This document shows, one piece after another, positions 1 to 5,424 of a stretch of 5,701 nt of DNA. The notes beneath the pieces were generated by a model that made no database searches, had not been told where the DNA came from, and saw only the letters and a program-made list of their open reading frames with translations. The position numbers and the translations under genes are program-made. Positions within the stretch are counted from its first letter, which is position 1. Each line of letters opens with the position of its first letter. Origin of the DNA: Anaerolineales bacterium (GTDB lineage Bacteria; Chloroflexota; Anaerolineae; Epilineales; JAANWY01); the NCBI GenBank assembly GCA_018263655.1, contig JAANWY010000133.1, forward strand, positions 1 to 5,701, given 5' to 3'.

Positions 1-33
1 AAATAGACAGACCCGCGACGGGCTGGCCAGCAG

Positions 34-175
34 TTCTAAATTTGGCTCAAGAAGATGCGCTCAGCTACCCTTGCGAAGGTTTGTGAGCCGGTTTCGCGGC
101 AGAGTCACCATCGGTTATCGCGTGTCATTTCGCTGTGGGGCCACTTCGCAACCTTCGCAAGGGTCAAATTTAGAA
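34..175. repeat. Element A: palindromic MITE-like repeat
   Basis: The outer arms TTCTAAATTTG (34-44) and CAAATTTAGAA (165-175) are perfect 11-bp inverted repeats. The inner arms at 67-81 and 150-164 are perfect 15-bp inverted repeats (ACCCTTGCGAAGGTT and its complement). On the right the two blocks are contiguous, giving a 26-bp arm; on the left they are separated by 22 nt (45-66). The 68-nt centre (82-149) has no convincing ORF. A 7-bp direct repeat GCCAGCA occurs at 26-32 and 185-191, one base from the left end but nine from the right end, so it is only a weak candidate target duplication. Folded, it would form a long hairpin with one bulge. The form fits a non-autonomous inverted-repeat element; mobility is inferred, not shown. 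Confidence 0.7.
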
Positions 176-195
176 TTCCTGCACGCCAGCACGGG

Positions 196-225
196 TAGAC
201 AAACTCCCGGCGCCTGGTGTATAAT
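196..225 (+). promoter_or_regulatory. Sigma70-type promoter of the coiled-coil gene
   Basis: A -35 box TAGACA (196-201, five of six consensus bases) is followed by an 18-nt spacer and a perfect -10 box TATAAT (220-225). Transcription should start near 232, leaving a leader of only about 14 nt that begins at the ribosome binding site. The promoter lies 20 bp outside the right end of element A, so the element does not provide the boxes. No operator-like symmetry is visible over the boxes themselves. Confidence 0.75.
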
Positions 226-233
226 TCATCGCT

Positions 234-240
234 GAGGAGG
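234..240 (+). promoter_or_regulatory. Shine-Dalgarno site fixing the start at 246
   Basis: GAGGAGG lies five bases before the ATG at 246, close to ideal spacing. It makes this ATG the clear start of the coiled-coil gene and implies efficient translation despite the very short leader. Confidence 0.85.
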
Positions 241-245
241 TATTC

Positions 246-1016
246 ATGGCTTTCACTGTAACGGAATTTCACGATCTCGTTGGCATTCTAGAGGCACACC
301 CAGAGTGGCAGCAAGAACTCCGCCGGCTGGTGCTAACCGGGGAATTGCTGGCCCTGCCAGAAATTGTGCGTGACCTGGCGCAAGCCCAGCAGCGCACTGA
401 ACAACGGCTCGACGAACTGGCGCAAGCCCAGCAGCGCACTGAACAACGCCTAGAGCGACTTGAGGAGACGGTACAGGCACTGGCTGAAGCCCAGCAGCGC
501 ACCGAGGAAAGGCTCCAGTCGCTGATTGAGTCAGTGCAGATACTGACGCGGCGGGTGGAAGGCCTGACGGACGACGTTGGCACTCTGAAAGAGATCGCAT
601 TGGAACAAAAGTATCGGGAGAATGCACCGGCATACTTTGGAGGCCCAACTTTCCGGCGGGTACGAGCACTTCCCACTTACGAGGTGGCCAACCTTCTGGA
701 AGACGCTATCGAACGTGGTGACCTGACCTGGGAGGAGCGGCAAGACATACTGAACGCCGACCTGGTCGTCCGTGGGCAGCCGCCAGACCGCGAGGAAACT
801 CACCTGGTGGTAGAGATTTCGTGGGGCGTTGGGGCCTCGGACGTAACGCGGGCGTCGCGGCGCGCCAAGCAATTGATGAAAGTGGTCAAACACGCCATGC
901 CGGCCGTAGCCGGCAAGTTCATCATCCCAGAGGCCGAGTCAATGGCCGAGCAAATGAAGGTCGCGCAGGCTACCGACGGGCGCATCATCTGGCCGGACTC
1001 GCCTACAGATTCTTGA
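246..1016 (+). CDS. Coiled-coil protein with PD-(D/E)XK nuclease-like C-terminal domain
   Basis: A 256-aa soluble protein with no signal peptide or membrane segment. Residues 1-40 look globular and helical. Residues about 43-118 are a coiled coil built on repeats of LAQAQQRTEQRL, rich in Gln, Glu and Arg with Leu at heptad positions. Residues about 121-250 resemble a domain seen behind such coiled coils in many Chloroflexota and cyanobacterial hypothetical proteins: an ENAPAYFG segment (125-132), a short acidic helix region, then D171 in ADLVV, E190 in LVVEIS and a basic RASRRAKQL helix with K208. This order suits a PD-(D/E)XK-type fold, but which residues are catalytic is inferred. The strong Shine-Dalgarno fixes the start. 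It stands alone behind its own promoter, convergent with the minus-strand operon and overlapping its last gene by 14 bp. Substrate and role are unknown; the coiled coil suggests oligomerisation. Confidence 0.8.
   Translation: MAFTVTEFHDLVGILEAHPEWQQELRRLVLTGELLALPEIVRDLAQAQQRTEQRLDELAQAQQRTEQRLERLEETVQALAEAQQRTEERLQSLIESVQILTRRVEGLTDDVGTLKEIALEQKYRENAPAYFGGPTFRRVRALPTYEVANLLEDAIERGDLTWEERQDILNADLVVRGQPPDREETHLVVEISWGVGASDVTRASRRAKQLMKVVKHAMPAVAGKFIIPEAESMAEQMKVAQATDGRIIWPDSPTDS
375..512 (+). repeat. Tandem repeats encoding the coiled coil
   Basis: Two identical 32-nt copies start at 375 and 417, a 42-nt period, which equals 14 residues or two heptads. A third, diverged copy starts at 480 (CTGGCTGAAGCCCAGCAGCG), 63 nt (21 residues, three heptads) after the second. 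The spacings keep the heptad register. Exact identity of the first two copies, including synonymous positions, points to recent duplication and makes the copy number likely to vary between strains. Confidence 0.9.
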
Positions 1017-2364
1017 GACGAGGGATCGCTTCCCGGCGGGCAATTCTCAGCAGAATCCAGCCCTCGATAGCCTCCCTCAAATTCTGCTCGCATTCCTCCA
1101 GCGTGTCGCCATAACCAGAGACATCGGGCAGTTCGGGTACCTCGCCGTGATAGAAAACCTCGCCTTTGCGAAACTCGTGCGAGTCGTACTTCGCGCGGGG
1201 CATGAAGGGCTCGGCGCGTCGCTCCACGGTGGCCTGATGTCTGTCGCGATCCAGGAATACCACCCATTCGCGCGGCTGCGTCAGCCTGACAACGTCGAGT
1301 AGGCCAAGCGTCATCAACAGCATGCCGGCCACGCGCCGCGTCCCCTCGGTGCCGTCGATCTTCAGGCCACCGCCGTAGCGCTCGAACTTGGCCCGACCGC
1401 ACCAAGAGATGTACTCAGCAAAGCTAATCGGCACGGGTTGCAGGTCAACACGCGGCGCGAAGGGGATCGAGTCCCACGTGATGCCCTCGTCGTGTTCCCC
1501 GATCTTTGGCATATCGTCCGGATGTCCTCCAACCGGCACAAACGGTCGCCACCGGTCTTTCCAGTCGTGCTCATCCATGGTCCACAGTTGCAAGATGGAC
1601 AGCGAGAGATCGGGGATAGCACCTGATTCGTAGATGCTGTCTTCGATGCTGTCTTCTTGCGTGTCAACGATCTCTTTCAGTTCCTGTGGACCGATGACCA
1701 GCGGCGCATAGCGGCCATCGGACTGCAGACGGTAAAAGGTGATTTTGAGCTCCTCCGGCTCAACCAACCAATATTCGGGGACACCCCCTTGCTCGTAGAG
1801 CCGGCGCTTCAGGACGCGGTCCTGATCCTCGCTGCCCTCCAGGGCGATCTCAACCGCGATGGCCGGCGGCCCATCCAGGTACCGGTCACGCAGATTGGCC
1901 AAACGATCCCGATCGATGAAAATCGCGTCCGGCGTAGGACCGTCCTCACCCAGGCGGATCACGAAATCGGGTCCAAATGACCGGCCCAAGCGGGTCGCCT
2001 CAGCGAAGTGATACAATCCCCAACGAAGAACATTCTGTATCCGCCAGTGTTTGGCTGAGCCACGCGGGCCCGCCGGCGTCACATCCGGTTCATAGTCGAA
2101 ACTGTCGGCCCACTCGAGCCACTCGGCTGGCGTCTCTGGTCTGGGGAGTGGGCTGTGCGCTTCCCGCAGAGCTTTCCACCACAACTCAGTTGAGGCCATT
2201 GGCAAGACGAAGGCCGGGCCGTAGTCCACCAGTATTTCACGCATGATGCGCCGGCTGCCGGCCAAGGTGCTGATGATGAGCTTGCCATCGATCAGTTCCA
2301 GCTTGCTCTCGGGCATCTCGGCCCACCAGCGTTCGAACCGCTCGTCCCTGGTATTTGTACTCAT
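1003..2364 (-). CDS. Uma2-family nuclease-like protein fused to a partial second Uma2 segment and a HicB-like domain
   Basis: A 453-aa multi-domain protein. Residues about 1-215 form a Uma2/DUF820 (PD-(D/E)XK fold) module: LELIDGKLI near 22-30, PD at 145-146, E172 in VEI, D182 and K186 before a YEQGGVPEYWLV segment (190-201). A linker carries EDSIEDSI (237-244). Residues about 299-370 (from SIPFAPRVDLQP, through ISFAEYISWCG and the later GTRRVAGMLL) resemble a Uma2 N-terminal half with no catalytic half after it. Residues about 398-448 resemble HicB-type antitoxin domains (FYHGEVPELPDVSGYGDTLE, then a helix with GWILLRI). No HicA-like partner is visible. The ATG at 2364 lacks a clear Shine-Dalgarno but follows the restored stop of the upstream gene by one base, so coupling is likely. 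M388 (1203) could start a separate HicB, but no good ribosome site precedes it. Nuclease activity and target are unproven. Confidence 0.8.
   Translation of the reverse strand: MSTNTRDERFERWWAEMPESKLELIDGKLIISTLAGSRRIMREILVDYGPAFVLPMASTELWWKALREAHSPLPRPETPAEWLEWADSFDYEPDVTPAGPRGSAKHWRIQNVLRWGLYHFAEATRLGRSFGPDFVIRLGEDGPTPDAIFIDRDRLANLRDRYLDGPPAIAVEIALEGSEDQDRVLKRRLYEQGGVPEYWLVEPEELKITFYRLQSDGRYAPLVIGPQELKEIVDTQEDSIEDSIYESGAIPDLSLSILQLWTMDEHDWKDRWRPFVPVGGHPDDMPKIGEHDEGITWDSIPFAPRVDLQPVPISFAEYISWCGRAKFERYGGGLKIDGTEGTRRVAGMLLMTLGLLDVVRLTQPREWVVFLDRDRHQATVERRAEPFMPRAKYDSHEFRKGEVFYHGEVPELPDVSGYGDTLEECEQNLREAIEGWILLRIARREAIPRLKNL
1633..1656 (-). repeat. 12-bp in-frame tandem duplication
   Basis: GATGCTGTCTTC occurs twice back to back on the plus strand (1633-1644 and 1645-1656). 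Read on the coding strand it gives the repeated tetrapeptide EDSI at residues 237-244, in the linker after the first Uma2 domain. The copies are identical, which suggests recent replication slippage; being a multiple of three it leaves the frame intact. Confidence 0.9.
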
Positions 2365-2365
2365 C

Positions 2366-2673
2366 TCAAGCAGCTTCGTACGTAGGCGGAGAGCTCAGGA
2401 TATCCAGCTTCCGCAAGCGAGACCGAACAGGAGCCATCTCCCTAACTTCGATGTACACGACAGAACGACAGACCGCTCAGGAACATCGTCGGTCTCGCGA
2501 GCACGTTGTGCGAACCCGATGGCCTGCTGATTGTAGTGAGGGTCTTGCCGGTCCAACAACACGATCTGAGCTCCTTCAGGGATATGCTCGGCAAATTCGG
2601 GATATTCAACTAAGTATCGTGTGAATTCCATGAACAATTCGTTGAACTTGGCTCGATAGAACTCAGTCATCAT
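2366..2673 (-). pseudogene. DUF5647-like small protein gene, frameshifted by an 8-bp duplication
   Basis: The N-terminal 70 residues (EFYRAKFNELFMEFTRYLVE, then YPEFAEHIPEGAQIVLL) resemble DUF5647-family proteins, small proteins of unknown function from Chloroflexota. As it stands the frame runs 92 codons to a TGA at 2397-2395, ending in an unrelated tail (from LSCTSKLG to CGSWIS). Removing one copy of the 8-bp tandem repeat at 2457-2472 gives 99 codons with a continuous ending (SVVYIEVREMAPVRSRLRKL, then DILSSPPTYEAA) and a TGA at 2368-2366, one base before the next gene. That exact junction strongly supports the restored frame as ancestral. Start: ATG at 2673 or, better spaced from GGGAG (2683-2679), ATG at 2670. 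The truncated product might still fold in part, so this may be an altered gene rather than a dead one; an assembly error must be excluded. Confidence 0.78.
2457..2472 (-). repeat. 8-bp tandem duplication causing the frameshift
   Basis: ACGACAGA is present twice in a row on the plus strand (2457-2464, 2465-2472), which reads TCTGTCGT twice on the coding strand. Eight is not a multiple of three, so the second copy shifts the DUF5647-like frame. Collapsing to one copy restores the codons for R-S-V-V-Y-I-E-V and the downstream frame. Confidence 0.92.
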
Positions 2674-2740
2674 TCCATCTCCCTCTCAGGTAGATCAAGA
2701 ATTCTGTCTCACCCACCGATCGCCGCCCTTCAAGGAGCAC

Positions 2741-2908
2741 TAGGACCTGTTGACATTTGCCGATTTCGACGCTTCGATACGCCCTTGCAGGGCACTCAGC
2801 ATGCGAAATCGGGCCAAAAACGCATCCTGAGCGACGTCCCGAGCTTGTCGAGGGGTAGGCGATAGCCGTATCGAAGGGTCGTTTTTGGCCAAATGTCAAC
2901 AGAACCTA
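2741..2908. mobile_element. Element B: two-armed MITE/REPIN-like palindromic element
   Basis: The ends 2741-2759 (TAGGACCTGTTGACATTTG) and 2908-2890 (TAGGTTCTGTTGACATTTG on the minus strand) match at 17 of 19 bases. Inside, each arm repeats one plan inward from its end: a stem half, then AC(G/C)CTTCGATACG, a variable stretch, CTCAG(C/G)ATG, then the complementary stem half. The left stem is CCGATTTCG (2760-2768) with CGAAATCGG (2804-2812), 9 bp. The right stem is GGCCAAAAACG (2812-2822) with CGTTTTTGGCC (2880-2890), 11 bp. The arms thus form two hairpins joined by an outer stem. CTAG occurs at both boundaries (2740-2743, 2906-2909), compatible with a short target duplication such as that of IS5-related elements (inference). 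No transposase is present. It lies between two operon genes and overlaps the Uma2 stop codon. Confidence 0.8.
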
Positions 2909-3469
2909 GCCAAGTACATCGTCGACGGCCACCTTCAAGTCAGGAAATACCTGAGGGGCAAGAGAATCACTGCGCCACAGCCGGCGTATCTTCCGATAGC
3001 CGTGCGCAGAAGGATCTGAATAGGCTTCTATCACCTCGCCGGCCAGGTCCACCAGCCAGGCTTCCGCGATGCCGGCGCGACCGTAGGCCGGTATTTTTCT
3101 GTCTCGATCGTACTCTACAGAACTCTCGGCGACTTCCACCACTAGTAAGACATCTTCCGGCTTGGGGTGAGACTCAGCGTAGAAATCAGGGTGCGGGCGA
3201 AGTAGAGCGGCATCGGGCTCCGGTTCCGAATGCTCGCTTATCTGAATGGGGTCTTGTACACTAACCAATGCACGATTCCCAACTCGGTCAGAGAAGAAAT
3301 GATTCAAGCGCTTAACACAGGCCGCATGTGGACTACCAATCGGTGTCATTCCAACGATCTCCCCCTCTAATAGCTCGACACGGTCGTCCTCGGTCAGCAC
3401 GCCGGCTTCGATCATCTGGTGATACTCGTCAACCGTAAAAGTTCGCCGCAGAACTTGAACAGCCATCAT
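2906..3469 (-). CDS. Uma2 family (DUF820) PD-(D/E)XK nuclease-like protein
   Basis: A complete Uma2 protein of 187 aa, usual for the family. Visible motifs: FTVDEYHQMIEAGVLTEDDR (11-30) and VELLEGEIVGMTPIG (31-45), E84-P85-D86 in the PD position, E112 in LLVVEVAESS, then D121 and K125 in YDRDRKIPAY, followed by GIAEAWLVDL (133-142). This is the full PD...E-x-V...D...K pattern of the family, so the putative active site is intact. Uma2 proteins are assumed to be endonuclease-like from fold; cellular role and substrate are unknown. GAGGAGGG (3478-3471) directly follows the lepA stop; it is too close to the ATG at 3469, so the second ATG at 3466 (MAVQVLRR) is the likelier start. The 9-bp gap to lepA indicates co-transcription. 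The TAG stop overlaps the end of element B, and the ending (VFPDLKVAVDDVLG) looks native, not truncated. Confidence 0.9.
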   Translation of the reverse strand: MMAVQVLRRTFTVDEYHQMIEAGVLTEDDRVELLEGEIVGMTPIGSPHAACVKRLNHFFSDRVGNRALVSVQDPIQISEHSEPEPDAALLRPHPDFYAESHPKPEDVLLVVEVAESSVEYDRDRKIPAYGRAGIAEAWLVDLAGEVIEAYSDPSAHGYRKIRRLWRSDSLAPQVFPDLKVAVDDVLG

Positions 3470-3470
3470 G

Positions 3471-3478
3471 CCCTCCTC
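3471..3478 (-). promoter_or_regulatory. Shine-Dalgarno between lepA and the Uma2 gene
   Basis: GAGGAGGG begins at the base after the lepA TGA (3481-3479) and ends one base before ATG 3469. With two ATGs in tandem (3469 and 3466), the spacing favours the second. The placement supports translation of the Uma2 gene by ribosomes finishing lepA. Confidence 0.8.
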
Positions 3479-5281
3479 TCATCCCTCGCTCAGACTCAGC
3501 ACCGCCATGAAGGCTTCCTGTGGAATATCCACGCTCCCGAGGCGCTTCATGCGCTTCTTGCCGGCCCGCTGCCTCTCCAGCAACTTCCGCTTGCGCGTCA
3601 CGTCGCCGCCGTAGCACTTGGAGAGGACATCCTTGCGCAACGCCCTCACCGTCTCGCGAGCGATGACGCGCTTGCCAATCGCGGCCTGAATCGGGACCGG
3701 GAACAACTGCCGCGGGACGACCTCCTTCAACTTTTTGGTCAGAGCAGCCCCCTTCTCGTATGCCTTGTCGTTGTGCACGATGAGCGACAGCGCATCCACC
3801 GGCTCCTGGTTGACCAGGATATTCAGCTTCACCAGATCACTGGACCGATAGTCAGCATACTGATAGTCGAGCGAGGCGTAACCGCGTGTCTTGGACTTCA
3901 ACTGATCGTAGAAATCCATGATCAACTCAGCGAGCGGCATGTCGTACGACAGCATGACGCGCGTCTGATCCAGATACTCCATGGTGTTGAACTCGCCGCG
4001 CCGCTCTGTCACCAGCTCCATGATGGGACCGAGGTAGGTCTCAGGCGTCCAGATTTGGATGTGCATCCACGGCTCGCTGATCTCCTCGATCTCGTTAGGA
4101 TCGGGGAGATCGGACGGATTGTCGACATCGACGACCTCGCTCGTCTTGGTCAGGACATGGTACTCAACGCTGGGCGCCGTGGCGAGTAAGCTGAGATCGT
4201 ACTCGCGCTCGAGTCGCTCCTGGATGATCTCCATGTGGAAGAGGCCCAGGAAACCGCACCGGAAGCCGTACCCCAGCGCCCCGGAACTCTCCGGCTCATA
4301 AATCAGCGATGCATCGTTGAGGCGCAGCTTCTCCAGCGCGTCCCGAAGGTCGCCATACTCGTCGTTGTCGACCGGATAGATGCCGGCAAACACCATCGGC
4401 TTGGCCGGCCGGTACCCGGACAATGACTCCTGAGCCGGACGCTCGGCGATGGTGAGCGTGTCACCCACCGCGACATCGCGCACGTTCTTGAGACCCGTCG
4501 CCACGTAGCCCACATTGCCGGCCCCCAAGCGCTCCACCGGCTTCATGTCAGGCCCGAAGATGCCCAACTCCAGGGGCTCAAGACGCTTCCGTTCAGCCAT
4601 GAGCATCAGATCGCGCTGAATATCGACGACACCATCCACGATCCGGATATAGGCCACCACGCCCTTGTATTGATCGTAGTGGGAATCGAAGATCAAGGCC
4701 CGCAGCGGCGCTTCCAGATCGCCGGCCGGCGGCGGTACACGCTGCGCAACAGCCTCCAACACTTCAGCAGTGTTGACCCCCTCCTTCGCAGACACTCGCA
4801 GCACGTCCTCGGCCGGCACCCCAAGCAAATCCTCAATCTCTTGGGTCACCTCGTCGGGCCGCGCCGCCGCCAGATCGATCTTGTTGACCACCGGTATGAT
4901 CTCTAAATCATGTTCGAGCGCGAGGTACAGATTGGCCAGCGTCTGAGCTTCGATGCCTTGAGCAGCATCAACCACCAGCACCACCCCTTCACACGCGGCC
5001 AGCGATCGGCTCACCTCGTAGCTGAAGTCAACGTGCCCTGGTGTGTCGATCAGGTTTAGATCATAGACCTCACCGTCAGCAGCCGTGTACGTCATGCGCA
5101 CAGCAGATGCCTTGATGGTCACGCCCTTCTCCCGTTCCAAATCCATCTGGTCCAGAGCCTGATCCATCATCTCCCGCTCGCTGATGGTGTTGGTTTGTTC
5201 CAACAATCGGTCAGCCAGCGTCGACTTGCCGTGGTCAATATGCGCGATGATGCAGAAATTGCGAATGTGGTCCTGTAACAT
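3479..5281 (-). CDS. lepA: Elongation factor 4 (LepA), translational GTPase
   Basis: Full-length LepA/EF4, 600 aa, as usual for the family. The GTPase motifs are intact: G1 AHIDHGKS (13-20), G2 EKGVTIKAS (51-59, T55), G3 DTPGH (79-83), G4 NKID (133-136) and G5 SAK (164-166). A beta-barrel domain II follows (about 190-280), then the conserved LNDASLIYEPESS (321-333) and GFRCGFLGLFHMEIIQERLE (339-358) of the domain III region, and the LepA-specific C-terminal domain with KDVLSKCYGGD (550-560), the basic run TRKRKLLERQ and IPQEAFMAVL (586-595). LepA acts on the ribosome in the cytoplasm; it has been linked to back-translocation and to initiation or subunit assembly. The start matches the family (MLQDHIRNFCIIAHIDHGKS against a usual short lead to IRNF). 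Only a weak GAGAAAG precedes it. It heads the minus-strand gene series. Confidence 0.98.
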   Translation of the reverse strand: MLQDHIRNFCIIAHIDHGKSTLADRLLEQTNTISEREMMDQALDQMDLEREKGVTIKASAVRMTYTAADGEVYDLNLIDTPGHVDFSYEVSRSLAACEGVVLVVDAAQGIEAQTLANLYLALEHDLEIIPVVNKIDLAAARPDEVTQEIEDLLGVPAEDVLRVSAKEGVNTAEVLEAVAQRVPPPAGDLEAPLRALIFDSHYDQYKGVVAYIRIVDGVVDIQRDLMLMAERKRLEPLELGIFGPDMKPVERLGAGNVGYVATGLKNVRDVAVGDTLTIAERPAQESLSGYRPAKPMVFAGIYPVDNDEYGDLRDALEKLRLNDASLIYEPESSGALGYGFRCGFLGLFHMEIIQERLEREYDLSLLATAPSVEYHVLTKTSEVVDVDNPSDLPDPNEIEEISEPWMHIQIWTPETYLGPIMELVTERRGEFNTMEYLDQTRVMLSYDMPLAELIMDFYDQLKSKTRGYASLDYQYADYRSSDLVKLNILVNQEPVDALSLIVHNDKAYEKGAALTKKLKEVVPRQLFPVPIQAAIGKRVIARETVRALRKDVLSKCYGGDVTRKRKLLERQRAGKKRMKRLGSVDIPQEAFMAVLSLSEG

Positions 5282-5315
5282 ACTTTCTCACTCTACAGCC
5301 AGGCACAGAGTCCGT

Positions 5316-5348
5316 ATTGCGTACTGCGCAATCTGTCTCACATGTGAG
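5316..5348. promoter_or_regulatory. Two inverted repeats in the lepA leader
   Basis: ATTGCG-tactg-CGCAAT (5316-5332) is a perfect 6-bp inverted repeat with a 5-nt centre. Four bases on, CTCACATGTGAG (5337-5348) is a perfect 12-bp palindrome. Both lie between the candidate promoter and the lepA start. They could be operator sites or hairpins in the leader RNA; neither is followed by a T-run, so they do not look like terminators. Function is a guess. Confidence 0.4.
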
Positions 5349-5387
5349 CGTTGCCTCTGCGCCACCAGCCCTAATCTCACTGGCATA

Positions 5388-5416
5388 AGTATATCACGTC
5401 TCGAGCACAGGGCGAA
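5388..5416 (-). promoter_or_regulatory. Candidate extended -10 promoter for lepA operon
   Basis: On the minus strand, TGATATACT (5396-5388) matches an extended -10 (TGn plus TATACT, five of six). A poor -35 (TTCGCC, 5416-5411, three of six) lies 17 nt upstream; an extended -10 can compensate for that. Transcription would start near 5381, giving a leader of about 100 nt before lepA that contains two perfect inverted repeats. It lies 9 bp or more outside the target duplication of element C, so the element sits just upstream of the promoter. Confidence 0.45.
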
Positions 5417-5424
5417 GGAGTACA

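Noticed and set aside
375..512. Short repeats as a CRISPR array
   Set aside because: The repeats are in frame within a coiled-coil coding region and are separated by similar coding sequence, not by unique spacers.
1201..1203. Internal ATG as a start for a separate HicB-like protein
   Set aside because: No Shine-Dalgarno precedes it and the frame is continuous with the upstream Uma2 part. A fusion is the simpler reading, though an internal start is not excluded.
800..1405. 201-codon minus-strand open frame across the convergent junction
   Set aside because: It overlaps two better-supported genes in other frames, and its Arg- and Gly-rich composition is typical of shadow frames.
2812..2890. 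Strong hairpin after the Uma2 stop codon as an intrinsic terminator
   Set aside because: The stem is long but no T-run follows it on the minus strand, the T-rich part lies inside the stem, and co-directional genes follow. It is better explained as one arm of element B.
3419..4189. 256-codon plus-strand open frame inside lepA
   Set aside because: It is antisense to a well-conserved lepA gene, has no recognisable domain or good ribosome site, and open antisense frames are common in GC-rich genes.
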